Of a stretch of DNA of 62,949 nucleotides, positions 24,202 through 32,223 are shown piece after piece (within the stretch, counting starts at the first letter, position 1; every line of letters starts with the position of its first letter). The notes beneath the pieces were generated by a model, which saw only the letters and a program-made list of their open reading frames with translations, searched no databases and had not been told where the DNA came from. The position numbers and the translations under genes are program-made. This DNA comes from Streptomyces sp. NRRL F-5123 (GTDB lineage Bacteria > Actinomycetota > Actinomycetes > Streptomycetales > Streptomycetaceae): positions 1 through 62,949 of the forward strand of contig NZ_JOHY01000048.1 in the NCBI RefSeq assembly GCF_000721495.1, read 5' to 3'.

Positions 24202-24378
24202 TCAGTCGGTCAGCGCGCCGTAGCGGGTGGCGAGCATCTCCGGGTTGTCGTCCGGGTTGTTGCGCAGGATCGTCGTCGGGTGGGCGGGGGCGGTGTCGGC
24301 CAGGGGCAGCGGGTCCCGCTCCTCGGGGGTGAAGCCGAGCGTGAACTCGCCGGTGGGCTCGTCGGTGTGCAGGTTCAT
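24202..24378 (-). CDS. Small acidic protein (58 aa)
   Basis: Begins MNLHTDEPTGEFTLGFTPEE, ATG five bases after GGAGG. Acidic and Pro-rich, no Cys or membrane segment. Translation-coupled to nothing, but it follows the DUF2637 gene by 29 bp and the hairpin-rich 24051-24201 gap comes after it. Function unknown. Confidence 0.5.
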   Translation of the reverse strand: MNLHTDEPTGEFTLGFTPEERDPLPLADTAPAHPTTILRNNPDDNPEMLATRYGALTD

Positions 24379-24407
24379 GTCGTCCTCCATCTCGTGCGGG
24401 TCGGCGC

Positions 24408-25829
24408 TCAGGCGGCGCCGACCGCGTCGTTGTTGTCGTTGGTGGTGAACGCCTCGAGGTCGGCGGCACGGACCGCCGCCTCGAAGCCGGGCTCTTCCGC
24501 GAGGCGCCGGCGGGCGGCGCGTACGCGGTCGCCGGTCCAGGTCTCGCCCTTGCCGTAGTAGCGCGCGAGGCCGTCCAGGTCCGGAGTGATGTTGTCCAGG
24601 AGGCACTTCGCGACGTACCGCTCGGCGTCGTCGCGCTGCCGCCCGCGGATTTCGTGAGGCACCCGGCCGGTTTCCGAGGCGGCCGTCTCGCGAACTGCGA
24701 GGAGCGCGGCCCCGTTTTGCGAGGCAGTTTCCGAGGCGGCACCGCCAGAAATCGAGGCGCGGCGACCACCACTTTGCGAGGCGGTTTCCGAGGTGGCCCG
24801 CGCGCGGGCGGCGGCGCGCTCCAGGGCCCGCTGCTGCTTGAGCCGCTCGGCCTCCTCCAGGGCCCGGGCTTCGGCGGCGGCCTTCTCCTCCAGGGCGCGG
24901 GCCTCAGCTGCGGCCTTCTCCTGCAGTGCCTTGGCCTGGGCTTCTGCCCTGATCAGTTCCGCCTGTCGGGCGGCCTCTCGGTCCCGCGCAGCTTGGGCGA
25001 GTTCGGCCTCGGTGCGGCGCCGGGCCGACTCGATCTCCGCGGTGCGCCGCTCGCGTTCCGCCTCGATTTCCGCGGCCTGCGCGGCCAGTGCGACCCGCTC
25101 GCGTTCCGCCGCGATTTCCGCGGCCCGGCGCTCGCGTTCCCGGGCCGCCTCGCGTTCTGCGGCCTCGATTTCTGCGGCGCGGGCCGCCTCGCGTTCTGCG
25201 GCAGCGCGCTTGTCGGCGTCCGCGCGGTCGCGGAGTTCCCGAGCGCGGCGGGCCTCGCTCTCCTTCTTCTCGGCTACCGCGGTCGCGAACTGGTCGATGA
25301 TGTCGGCCAGTTCGAGGCGGCGGGCGGAGACGTAGCGGCGGTAGCCGGCCGCGGCCTCGGACAGCAGGATCAGCAGGGCCGGGGCGACGGAGTGGAGCAG
25401 GATGCCGCCGGCGTCCGGGTGCTGGGGGACGGGGTGGACGCGGCCGTCGGGGTACAGCGACGTCCAGCAATTCATGACCCAGGTGAACAACCCCGCTGCC
25501 CAGCGCAGCATGACGGGCCAGCCGGACGGCTTGTAGGTGCCGCCGTGCTCGACCAGGACACCGTCGACGTAGAGCACGGTGATCAGGGCGACCGACGCGA
25601 GCGGGTCGAGCATCCAGGCGATGTAGGCGGGGATGTCGTGGCTGGTGGCGAAGCGGGTGACGTTGACGCAGGTGAAGACCAGGGCGCCGCCGCCGAGGGC
25701 GAGCAGCGCTCTGGTGACGATGGCGCCGACGCGGACCAGGTGGTCGATCGAGACGCGGGCGGCGTCGGCGTCCTGCTGGGTGACGGGGGGCCGGGGTCCG
25801 GGCGGGCCGGCCACGTGCGGCGCAGCCAT
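24408..25829 (-). CDS. DUF2637/SpdB-like membrane protein with long coiled coil
   Basis: 473 residues. Residues about 30-170 are a DUF2637-type membrane domain with four hydrophobic helices, the first being VGAIVTRALLALGGGALVFT. Such proteins are annotated as SpdB 'spread' proteins that help plasmids move between mycelial compartments. Residues about 185-340 are an almost pure charged coiled coil of Ala/Glu/Arg repeats. The C-terminus (about 400-455) is a small helix-turn-helix-like domain (DLDGLARYYGKGETWTGDRV). It lies directly downstream of the TraB-type gene's neighbourhood and shares a repeat-bearing promoter, fitting the classic tra-spd layout. Confidence 0.8.
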   Translation of the reverse strand: MAAPHVAGPPGPRPPVTQQDADAARVSIDHLVRVGAIVTRALLALGGGALVFTCVNVTRFATSHDIPAYIAWMLDPLASVALITVLYVDGVLVEHGGTYKPSGWPVMLRWAAGLFTWVMNCWTSLYPDGRVHPVPQHPDAGGILLHSVAPALLILLSEAAAGYRRYVSARRLELADIIDQFATAVAEKKESEARRARELRDRADADKRAAAEREAARAAEIEAAEREAARERERRAAEIAAERERVALAAQAAEIEAERERRTAEIESARRRTEAELAQAARDREAARQAELIRAEAQAKALQEKAAAEARALEEKAAAEARALEEAERLKQQRALERAAARARATSETASQSGGRRASISGGAASETASQNGAALLAVRETAASETGRVPHEIRGRQRDDAERYVAKCLLDNITPDLDGLARYYGKGETWTGDRVRAARRRLAEEPGFEAAVRAADLEAFTTNDNNDAVGAA

Positions 25830-25847
25830 GTCGATTACCTTCCGTAG

Positions 25848-25972
25848 TGTTCGCGGGGAGTGTTCGGCGAACAGTTCGCCAGGGTCAAACTGGGATGTTC
25901 GCGACTTTTAGTCGGGATGTTCTGCGGAATCCCTTAGGGACCCCGGGGTGCGGACAGTTCGGCGGTCGCGAA
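25848..25972 (-). promoter_or_regulatory. TGTTCG/CGAACA repeat cluster before the spdB-like gene
   Basis: TGTTCGCG at 25848, the palindrome TGTTCGGCGAACA at 25861-25873, TGTTCGCGA at 25896, TGTTCTGCG at 25919 and CGCGAACA at about 25967 lie within 125 bp directly upstream of the DUF2637 start. These look like operators for a plasmid transfer repressor (KorA/GntR-like), but no regulator gene is adjacent. Confidence 0.55.
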
Positions 25973-25987
25973 CAGTCCGCACCCCGG
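25943..25987 (-). terminator. Hairpin terminator after the TraB-like gene
   Basis: A 13-bp stem (25943-25955 with 25975-25987) begins 6 bp after the stop of 25993-28137. The loop contains a TTCG/CGAA repeat element, so the site may double as an operator. Confidence 0.75.
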
Positions 25988-25992
25988 CACGG

Positions 25993-28137
25993 CTACTGCG
26001 CGTCACCGTCGAGCGGGGAGCGGAGCAGGTCGTAGCGGCCGTAGCCGTCCTCGGAGTCGTCCTTGGAGATGACGCCGTCGTCCAGGAGCTGCGCCTTGAG
26101 GCGGTTCCACCACGAGCGCTGGCCGGCCAGGTCGACCGCCATCCACAGGTCGTTGAGCTCCTTGGGCTCGAAGTTGTCCTTGCCCTCGCGGTACCACTGG
26201 TCCAGGCGGGCCAGGATGGCGTCCCGGCAGGCGTCGGGGGCCATCCGCTGCGTGTCGGCGACCAGGCCGGGCAGCTCGAAGACCGGGCTGTCGTCCGCGG
26301 GCGGGGCGACCTCCTGGTCGATGTCGAGGTCCTCGTACTCGCCGGGCTCGGGGTCCTCCTCGGCCAGGATCCGGCGCAGCTCCTCGTCCAAGTCCTCGGT
26401 CTCCTTCGCCAGCAGGTCCTCGTCGACCTCGATGTCCATGTCGTCGTCCTCCTCTTCGCCGGTGTCGGTGTGCTGGGAGGCCGTGCCCACGGTGGGCGGG
26501 TGGGCGGGCTTCTGCGGGAAGGCGCCGGTGCCGTTGTCGTCGCCCTCGAGCAGCGGGGTGGTGTAGAAGGTGCGGTTGGTCCACAGCGGGCCGAACGCCT
26601 CCGCGGTCGTGGCGTCCATGGGCGTGCGGACGTTCAGGCCCGCGGTGACGGCGGCCGCCAGGGTCGGGCGGTCGACGTCGTAGGTGCGGGCGGTGACCGC
26701 CCACCGCTCCTGCGCGATGCCCATGCCCGCCGCGTACAGGTAGCCGGGCTTGCGGTTGCCCCAGCCGGGGAACGCCCCGGCCTCGATCGCCTCGGGCGGC
26801 AGGATGTACTGCGCCTCCGCGCCGTCGGTGAGGCCGTAGGCCATGCCGCCGGGGTGGTTGGAGCGCGCGGTGGTGTCCATCTGGTCGTGCGTGGCGCGCT
26901 GGATGGACGACAGGAACCAGCCGCCGGTGGAGCGCAGGGTGCGCAGCACCTTGGCGTAGGCCTCGCCGTCGGCGAAGTCCGCGGCTTCCTCGCCGATGAT
27001 CAGCAGGAAGTTCAGGCCGCAGCCCGGCTTCCACTTCGACAGGCCCTTGGCGGCCAGGTAGTCGCCGCGGGCCTTGATGACGGTGTGGAGCTGCTTGAAG
27101 AAGCGGCGGGCGGTCGCCTCGGTGTCGATCACCATGTCCGCGGCGTGCCGGACGTGCCCGTAGTCCTGCATGAACTTCGAGCAGTTGATGATGATGATGC
27201 TGACCTCGGTGCGGGTGGCGCCCTCGGTGACGATCAGCGCGTTGCCGACGGTCTTGCCGGCGCCGTTGGTGCCCTGCGCGATGCAGTGCTCGACGTTGCC
27301 GCCGCCGGCGACCTCCTGGGGGTCGGTCAGGACACCGGGGAGGTTGAGCTTGAGCGTCTCGCCGTCCTCGTAGCGGCCGATCTGGATGGGCACGTCGCCG
27401 AAGCCCGCGCCGAACGCGGACGGGCCGGGCCACCTGGTGCCTTCCTTGAGGAGGTCGGCGACCTGGACGCGCAGGGTGATGTCGGCGGAGTCGTCGTCGT
27501 CGACGGTGTGGGTGATCCGGCCCTGCCCGAGCCGGAGCGCGGACGCCAGCGCCGGGATCCGGCGGGCGAGTTCGTCGGCGGTCGCCCCGTTCTGGCCCTC
27601 GACCTTGGCGATGACGGTGCCCTTGCCGTTGGACTTGGCCTCCTTCAGTTCGTGCTTGGCCAGCCCGATCTCTTTCTCCAGTGCGCCCCACTTGCCGCCA
27701 GCCTTCTCAGCTGCGCCCTTCTTGTAGAACTTCGACCAGAGGTTGTTGCCGATCGACAGCGAGATCCCGGCGAGCATCCAGCCGCCGATCGTGGCGCTGG
27801 ACTCCAGGCCGACGACGGTGCCGAGGGTGGTGCCGGCGGTGATGGCGGTGGCGTTGACGAGGTGGAGGGCGCGGGTGTCCTTGTCGCGCTTGGCGACTTC
27901 GTCCGTCCGGGCCACGAGCTTGGTCAGCCCGGCGCCCACGCCGGCGGCCGCGAGGGCGGCCAGGGCGAGGGAGGTGGGCTGCTGGGCGAGGACGGCGTGG
28001 GCGGTCTCCACCAGGATGGGCGCGCCGAAGGTGATGGCCCACGGGCTGCCGTAGGTGAAGTAGAGCTGCCGGTCGGAGGTCTTCTCCTCATCGGTGCGGG
28101 TGTCGATCTTCGACGTCTGGGATGCGCGGCGGGCCAT
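25993..28137 (-). CDS. traB: TraB/FtsK-type plasmid transfer ATPase
   Basis: 714 residues. Two to three membrane helices lie in the first 150 residues (for example YFTYGSPWAITFGAPILVET). Next comes a soluble part with Walker A IAQGTNGAGKTVGNALI and a Walker B strand LNFLLIIGEEAADF, then FtsK-like segments (LRSTGGWFLSSIQRATHDQM). This is the hallmark of the hexameric double-strand DNA pump with which Streptomyces plasmids conjugate. The last 150 residues are strongly acidic (EEEDDDMDIEVDED) and end in a small winged-helix-like region. The ATG overlaps the previous stop by one base. Confidence 0.85.
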   Translation of the reverse strand: MARRASQTSKIDTRTDEEKTSDRQLYFTYGSPWAITFGAPILVETAHAVLAQQPTSLALAALAAAGVGAGLTKLVARTDEVAKRDKDTRALHLVNATAITAGTTLGTVVGLESSATIGGWMLAGISLSIGNNLWSKFYKKGAAEKAGGKWGALEKEIGLAKHELKEAKSNGKGTVIAKVEGQNGATADELARRIPALASALRLGQGRITHTVDDDDSADITLRVQVADLLKEGTRWPGPSAFGAGFGDVPIQIGRYEDGETLKLNLPGVLTDPQEVAGGGNVEHCIAQGTNGAGKTVGNALIVTEGATRTEVSIIIINCSKFMQDYGHVRHAADMVIDTEATARRFFKQLHTVIKARGDYLAAKGLSKWKPGCGLNFLLIIGEEAADFADGEAYAKVLRTLRSTGGWFLSSIQRATHDQMDTTARSNHPGGMAYGLTDGAEAQYILPPEAIEAGAFPGWGNRKPGYLYAAGMGIAQERWAVTARTYDVDRPTLAAAVTAGLNVRTPMDATTAEAFGPLWTNRTFYTTPLLEGDDNGTGAFPQKPAHPPTVGTASQHTDTGEEEDDDMDIEVDEDLLAKETEDLDEELRRILAEEDPEPGEYEDLDIDQEVAPPADDSPVFELPGLVADTQRMAPDACRDAILARLDQWYREGKDNFEPKELNDLWMAVDLAGQRSWWNRLKAQLLDDGVISKDDSEDGYGRYDLLRSPLDGDAQ

Positions 28138-28601
28138 CAGGCGACCCTCCCGCCGGCCTCGCCCGGGCGCCCGGCGGAGCCGGTGTTGGGCTTGTCGCCG
28201 ATGGCGAAGCCGGGCTTCTTGGCGCCCTTGCCCTCGCGGGCCTTGCGCTCCGCCTCGATCTCGGGCTGCACGAAGTGCTTGACGAAGGACGCGTACATCT
28301 TGATGCCGGACAGGCCGAGCACCTTCGCCGCGCTCCCGCCGGTCCGCAGGTGCGCGCCGACCAGCTTGGCGCGCATCTTGGACTGGACGCCGAACGTGTA
28401 CCACTTGCCCTTGTACTGGCTGAGGATCGCGGACACCATGTCGGCGTCCATCGAGACCCGCATGTGCAGCTCCAGGCCGATCGCGCGCAGGATCCGCGCG
28501 TACTGGTAGAGGTCCCGGTCGGTCTTGAACTCGATCTTCTCCAGCTGCTGGACGAGCTGGGCCAGGTTGCCGGACAGCTTCTCGCCGTCGCTCTCGCTCA
28601 T
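28137..28601 (-). CDS. Conserved hypothetical protein coupled to traB
   Basis: 154 residues, soluble, mixed helices and strands (EKIEFKTDRDLYQYARILRA; VSAILSQYKGKWYTFGVQSK), Lys-rich towards the C-terminus. Its stop overlaps the traB start (TGATG), so it is made with the pump and probably assists transfer. The ribosome site is GAAAGGA. I do not recognise a named family. Confidence 0.65.
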   Translation of the reverse strand: MSESDGEKLSGNLAQLVQQLEKIEFKTDRDLYQYARILRAIGLELHMRVSMDADMVSAILSQYKGKWYTFGVQSKMRAKLVGAHLRTGGSAAKVLGLSGIKMYASFVKHFVQPEIEAERKAREGKGAKKPGFAIGDKPNTGSAGRPGEAGGRVA

Positions 28602-28704
28602 TGCGGTCCTTTCAGAGGGTGCGGGACGGGGTTGACGCAGGTCTGGGGGGTTGTCACCTCCCCGCGGTGCCGGGCCGGGCCCGGCGCCACAGGCAGGCGG
28701 CAGG

Positions 28705-28950
28705 TCACCGGCTGCGGGTGGTGGAGTAGCCCGCCGGCGCCGTGGTGCCGGACTGGGTGTGGTTGCTGGCGTCGTGGACGGCGTTGCCGACGCCCGCGCC
28801 GAACGCGTTGATGCCGCCCGCCAGGGGCGAGGTGGCCAGCGCGTAGCCGAGCACGACCGTGCTGATCGCCAGCGGCATCCGGGCGTCCATGCGCCAGGAC
28901 ACGTACGCGGCGACGGCCGCGACCAGCAGAACGGGCAGAACGATGATCAT
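28705..28950 (-). CDS. Small membrane protein (81 aa)
   Basis: Begins MIIVLPVLLVAAVAAYVSWR, a clean N-terminal membrane helix, with a second hydrophobic stretch (PLAISTVVLGYALATSPLAG) and a polar tail. GGAGGA precedes the ATG. Located upstream of the traB pair, it is probably part of the transfer apparatus. Hairpins occur on both sides (28664-28687 and 28996-29052). Confidence 0.65.
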   Translation of the reverse strand: MIIVLPVLLVAAVAAYVSWRMDARMPLAISTVVLGYALATSPLAGGINAFGAGVGNAVHDASNHTQSGTTAPAGYSTTRSR

Positions 28951-28995
28951 CGAGTCCTCCAGGACTTCGGGGAGGGCCGGACAGAACCAGGGGGT

Positions 28996-29052
28996 CCCTG
29001 CGTTCTCCGCCCCGCCGCCCCGGGGCCGGGCGGCGGGGCAGGCAGCGCAGGG
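28996..29052 (-). terminator. Compound hairpin after the 29069 gene
   Basis: An inner 12-bp stem (GCCCCGCCGCCC with GGGCGGCGGGGC, 29009-29020 and 29028-29039) is enclosed by an outer CCCTGCG/CGCAGGG pair (28996-29002 and 29046-29052). The left 13 bases are identical to those of the next hairpin at 29520. Confidence 0.7.
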
Positions 29053-29068
29053 CTGCGGGGGAGCCGGT

Positions 29069-29458
29069 TCAGGCGGCGGCGAGGCCGGCCCCGCGACGGC
29101 GGGCACGGGCGTGGTACTGCTCGTGCAGCTCGAGGAACAGGTCGTGGACGGGGGCGCCGACCGGGCAGGGGGCATTGCCCTGGCAGGCCGGGCAGGCGGC
29201 GCAGTGGTTCTGCGACGCCTCGAAGGCGGCCATGTAGCGGAGGAACAGGTCGTCCACGCCGGTGTCGGAGCCGACCGGCCGGTGCGGGGCGACGATCTGC
29301 CCGTCGGGCAGCAGGTCCCCGGTGTCCTCGAAGACCACGACCGAGTTACACAGCAGGCTCCAGCCCTGCTCGGGGTGACAGGCGACCGTCACCGCGGCCT
29401 CACGGTCGGGGCTGTCCGCGGTCGGGCAGGTCGGGGTGTGCGTGCACGTGCTGGCCAT
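29069..29458 (-). CDS. DUF5999-like Cys-rich protein
   Basis: 129 residues. The opening CTHTPTCPTADSPDREAA, then HPEQGWSLLCNSVVVFEDTG and LLPDGQIVAPHRP, is the DUF5999 pattern, a small family frequent on Streptomyces chromosomes and plasmids. The C-terminal extension adds CAACPACQGNAPC, another probable zinc site, and a basic helix. Function unknown. Good ribosome site; hairpins before and after. Confidence 0.75.
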   Translation of the reverse strand: MASTCTHTPTCPTADSPDREAAVTVACHPEQGWSLLCNSVVVFEDTGDLLPDGQIVAPHRPVGSDTGVDDLFLRYMAAFEASQNHCAACPACQGNAPCPVGAPVHDLFLELHEQYHARARRRGAGLAAA

Positions 29459-29519
29459 GGGGAACTCCCTCGGTGCTGGGCGGTGTTGAGGTGCGGACCG
29501 AGCGGCTGGTGCGGCTGGT

Positions 29520-29580
29520 CCCTGCGTTCTCCACCGCGGCCCGCCCCCTGTGAGGCGAGCCGCGACTGGGCAGCGCAGGG
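29520..29580 (-). terminator. Hairpin after the 29591 gene
   Basis: CCCTGCG (29520-29526) pairs with CGCAGGG (29574-29580) around a long GC-rich interior. The 13-base left arm start CCCTGCGTTCTCC is shared with the hairpin at 28996, indicating a dispersed repeat element. Confidence 0.6.
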
Positions 29581-29590
29581 CTGCGGCGAG

Positions 29591-29812
29591 TCAGTCGGTG
29601 CCGAAGTCGGCGTAGCTGCCGGGCGCCGCCTTCGGCATGTGCATCACGGTGTCGACCGCGGCGAACAGCGCGCCGCCGACCGCGGCAACAGCGGCGAGGC
29701 CGGGGTGGCCGCTCTCGGCTGCGGCCCGGGCGGCGCCCTGCGCGGCGTACGTCGCCTTGAGCGTGGCGGTGTCGCCGTCGGTGATGGTCATGATCCGGTC
29801 GTACAGGCTCAT
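29591..29812 (-). CDS. Small Ala-rich protein (73 aa)
   Basis: Starts MSLYDRIMTITDGDTATLKA; the middle (GLAAVAAVGGALFAAVDTVM) is a hydrophobic helix that may be membrane-associated. The ATG lies inside the stop codon region of an overlapping upstream frame (ATGA). Family not recognised; similar small proteins are common in Streptomyces transfer regions. Confidence 0.6.
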   Translation of the reverse strand: MSLYDRIMTITDGDTATLKATYAAQGAARAAAESGHPGLAAVAAVGGALFAAVDTVMHMPKAAPGSYADFGTD

Positions 29813-30027
29813 CGCCTGGCTCCTCGGGCTGCGAAGCGCGGCGCCCGGGCTGGGGCCGCCGGGTAGCGGTGCAGGTCGGTGACCCGGTGACCGGCGTCCC
29901 ACGCTCGGGCCGCCGACGCTGCGGCGATGTCGAGCAGGGCGCGGGCGGCCGGGTGGGCCGGGCCGTAGCGGTGAAGGGCCCGCGCCGCGGCGTAGCAGGC
30001 GGCGCGGGCCCGGGATATGTGAGACAG
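29809..30027 (-). CDS. Possible 72-aa helical protein with non-ATG start
   Basis: An open frame ends in a TGA that overlaps the next gene's ATG by 4 bp. Its translation (SRARAACYAAARALHRYGPA and onward) has normal helix-like composition and third-position GC bias. No ATG, GTG or TTG is available at the start; a CTG at 30027 with AGGA eleven bases upstream is the best candidate. The overlap with a real gene supports coding, but the start makes it uncertain. Confidence 0.4.
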   Translation of the reverse strand: MSHISRARAACYAAARALHRYGPAHPAARALLDIAAASAARAWDAGHRVTDLHRYPAAPARAPRFAARGARR

Positions 30028-30052
30028 GGCTGGTGTCCTGACGGGAAGTGGG

Positions 30053-30157
30053 CTACTCGCCCGACCCGGGCGACTCGCTGTGCGGAGCCGGCTGCTCGGG
30101 CGGCTCGGTCTCCTCGGGCTCGTGGCTGTAGTCGCCGTTGAGGGTCCAGTCCGGCAT
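30053..30157 (-). CDS. Very small acidic protein (34 aa)
   Basis: Begins MPDWTLNGDYSHEPEETEPP and ends after a Pro/Ser/Glu-rich tail. The ATG overlaps the preceding stop (TGATG), which is the main support for it. Too short to classify. Confidence 0.45.
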   Translation of the reverse strand: MPDWTLNGDYSHEPEETEPPEQPAPHSESPGSGE

Positions 30158-30510
30158 CAGCGGCCCACGTTCTGGCAGGCGTCGCAGACGCCGCCGTCCC
30201 AGCCCTCGTACCGGTGGCCGCACACGCTGCACTGGCCGGAGGCGCCGACCGGGGCCAGCTGCGGGGCGGTCTGCCCGCCGACGCAGCCGACCCGGTTGCA
30301 GCTCCACAGGCCGCAGATGGGGCAGGCGTCGTTGAGCGCGCCGCGGACGACGGACCAGAACGCGTCGTCGGCGTCCTCGTAGCCGCGCTTCTCGTCTTCC
30401 TCCTCGAAGTCCTCCAGGATCCCGGCGGTCACGGCCGGGAAGAGGACGCGGGGGAAGGGGAGGGTGGAGTGGGTGATGGCGGCGGGGGGCGCCGCTACGA
30501 TCGTGGTCAA
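30157..30510 (-). CDS. Cys-rich zinc-finger-like protein
   Basis: 117 residues, TTG start. The first half is an acidic helix (ILEDFEEEDEKRGYEDADDA). The second half has eight Cys in pairs (CPIC, CNRVGC, CSVCGH, CDAC), enough for two zinc sites. The coupling to the next tiny gene and the position in the transfer-region series suggest an accessory protein. Not a recognised family. Confidence 0.6.
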   Translation of the reverse strand: MTTIVAAPPAAITHSTLPFPRVLFPAVTAGILEDFEEEDEKRGYEDADDAFWSVVRGALNDACPICGLWSCNRVGCVGGQTAPQLAPVGASGQCSVCGHRYEGWDGGVCDACQNVGR

Positions 30511-30552
30511 GGTCGTACCTCGCTCTGTGTCAGGAAACGGGCCGCGACCTGT

Positions 30553-30642
30553 GACGACCCCGGGTTGCCCCCCGGGGTCGTCGTCGCGTTCGGGGCCTGC
30601 CGGCCCCCTGCCGCCGCCGCCTGGTGAGGGCGGCGGCGACAG
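30553..30642 (-). terminator. Two successive hairpins after the 30661 gene
   Basis: GACGACCCCGGG (30553-30564) pairs with CCCGGGGTCGTC (30571-30582). A second near-perfect 14-bp stem of CCG repeats spans 30609-30642, 19 bp after the stop of 30661-30927. Confidence 0.6.
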
Positions 30643-30660
30643 GCAGCAGCAGGAGGCGGG

Positions 30661-30927
30661 TCAGGACTCCTGGAACTCGAAGATGCAGAAGACGCCGCCG
30701 CTGCCGTGCAGCGTCGCGATCGACATCGGGCGACCGTCCCGGTTGACCAGCCGCTCCCCGCGGGCGTTCGTCGTGTAGACGACCGGGGTGAAGCCGATGA
30801 AGGTGTTCGCGCCGAGCGTGCGGTGCGCCTCGGCCTCGGTTGTCGGGTGCGAGCTGTGCTGCCCCCGGAGCGGGCCGATTCGATGGCTGGTGATGTCGGT
30901 GTAGGTGGGGTGGACCAGGGACTTCAT
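30661..30927 (-). CDS. Small hypothetical protein (88 aa)
   Basis: Begins MKSLVHPTYTDITSHRIGPL with AGGAGA seven bases before the ATG. A strand-rich soluble protein (VVYTTNARGERLVNRDGRPM). No known domain. Separate ribosome site and flanking hairpins, like its neighbours. Confidence 0.55.
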   Translation of the reverse strand: MKSLVHPTYTDITSHRIGPLRGQHSSHPTTEAEAHRTLGANTFIGFTPVVYTTNARGERLVNRDGRPMSIATLHGSGGVFCIFEFQES

Positions 30928-31053
30928 GTGCTCTCCTGCCGGATCGGGGATCGATGGAGCGCGGTGCTTCCTGCGGGCTCCCCACCGCCCACCGGGCCGC
31001 TCGAGGCGGTACGGCGGGCGACTGGGCAACCTGTTGGATCTGGCCGCTTCTAC

Positions 31054-31077
31054 CGCCGCCACCTGCGGGTGGCGGCG
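31054..31077 (-). terminator. Hairpin after the 31088 gene
   Basis: CGCCGCCAC (31054-31062) pairs with GTGGCGGCG (31069-31077), 11 bp after the stop of 31088-31246. Confidence 0.55.
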
Positions 31078-31087
31078 AGGGGAGAGG

Positions 31088-31246
31088 TCAGGACCGGGCG
31101 AGCTGGGCGGGTGAGGCGGCGGCCATGAGGCACAGCAGGAGCGGGCCGGCGCCGATGAGGTGCGCGGTGAGCGTCAGGGCGGACATCACGCCGGTGGCCA
31201 CGGCCACGATGAGGAAGGCCTGGCGCGGACTCAGGTCGGGGATCAC
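31088..31246 (-). CDS. Tiny membrane protein (52 aa)
   Basis: GTG start in a 4-bp overlap with the gene before it. The product VIPDLSPRQAFLIVAVATGV continues into a second hydrophobic helix (LIGAGPLLLCLMAAASP), so nearly all of it is membrane-embedded. Similar tiny proteins are found next to spd genes of Streptomyces plasmids. Confidence 0.55.
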   Translation of the reverse strand: MIPDLSPRQAFLIVAVATGVMSALTLTAHLIGAGPLLLCLMAAASPAQLARS

Positions 31247-31605
31247 GCCGCGGCCGCCGTCTCGCTCGCGGCTGGCGTGGACGTGCGGGCGGGGAGCAGC
31301 TGCGGGGCGAAGGGGATGAGCGCGTCGACCAGGACCTCGCGGACGCGCTGCGCGATGGTCGGGTCGTCCGAGGCGATGTCGGCGGCCGCGAGCAGGCGGT
31401 CGTGGCGGGCCTGGATCGCGTCGGCGGCCGCGAGGTCGTCCAGGCCCGCGAGCTTCTCGTGCTCCAGTAGGCCGGCCTCGTACATCTCGAGCGGCGTCCC
31501 GAAGAGGATGTCCCAATCGACGCAGAAGTCCGGCAGCGGGACGTCGATCGCGTCCAGCAGCGCCAGCGTCTCGGCGTCCAGGTCGGTGGAGGTGGTGCGG
31601 CTCAT
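31243..31605 (-). CDS. Acidic helical hypothetical protein
   Basis: 120 residues beginning MSRTTSTDLDAETLALLDAI; the ATG has GGAGAT upstream. Helix-rich and acidic, no motifs recognised. It is the first gene of the leftward 31.6-18.2 kb series, with the long non-coding stretch 31606-32223 upstream as its promoter region. Confidence 0.6.
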   Translation of the reverse strand: MSRTTSTDLDAETLALLDAIDVPLPDFCVDWDILFGTPLEMYEAGLLEHEKLAGLDDLAAADAIQARHDRLLAAADIASDDPTIAQRVREVLVDALIPFAPQLLPARTSTPAASETAAAA

Positions 31606-32223
31606 GAGGTGGATCTCCTCTCGAAGTGACTGGCTGGGCTGGTGCGGCCGACGACGAAGGGTCCCAGGGGCCTCGCCATGTTGTGCGTCGGTCCTGCATC
31701 CCCCCGCCAGCGCCGCCCCGATAGTGCGGGCGGCGAAGACAGGCAGCACAGGAACGGCTGCGAAAGCTGCGCGACACCCTGAGTGGGTGCCAGACCTCAT
31801 ACAGACGCGGATCGCGGGCACCGGCCGGGAGGTCCATCCGGACGTGCGCTAGGCGATCAAGTTGTGCCGCGTCGTTCTTTAACGTCGTGGGCTGTCGGCC
31901 CTCCGAACTCGCCGCCAGTAATGAGCATCTGACGGGTCAGAATCCGTGCCGAGCTGCCACCACCAGCGGTAATGGCGCCTCACGACGGGTTTCCACTCAC
32001 CTCGGGTTGGCATGGCCACAGCCCTCGAACGGTGGTGGATCACGCTATGGAGTTCTCAAGGAACGAGCGCTGCTTTCCCTCGCCGCGAGGGGAGGTCCAG
32101 GCGCCACCCCAGAAGGTAGTAGCACTTTGAGTGCTAGTCAACACTGATGGTGCTAGCTCGCACTGTGGCGTCTAGTGTGAGAATGTGTCCGTGATGACAC
32201 GACAGAGAGAGGGAGGCAGCCCC
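31606..32223. other. Divergent promoter region
   Basis: A 618-bp gap between the leftward transfer-region series and the rightward monooxygenase/XRE pair. A GC hairpin lies at 31711-31735 and a clear operator-like repeat at 32120-32178. The stretch ending at 31852 could be the tail of a lost rightward gene (its translation ends RIAGTGREVHPDVR), but I see no start. Confidence 0.45.
32120..32178 (+). promoter_or_regulatory. GTGCTAG inverted repeats before the monooxygenase/XRE pair
   Basis: TAGCACT-TTG-AGTGCTA (32120-32136) is a perfect inverted repeat. A further GGTGCTAG near 32149 and an inverted CTAGTGT near 32172 follow, ending about 45 bp before the GTG start at 32224. The downstream XRE regulator is the likely ligand. 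Confidence 0.6.

Noticed and set aside
25948..28509. 853-residue frame opposite traB
   Set aside because: Shadow of the TraB-like gene; no conserved motifs.
31653..31852. Possible end of a rightward gene before 31852
   Set aside because: The last 30 codons look protein-like, but no start, ribosome site or recognisable family could be found, so it is only mentioned in the intergenic entry.
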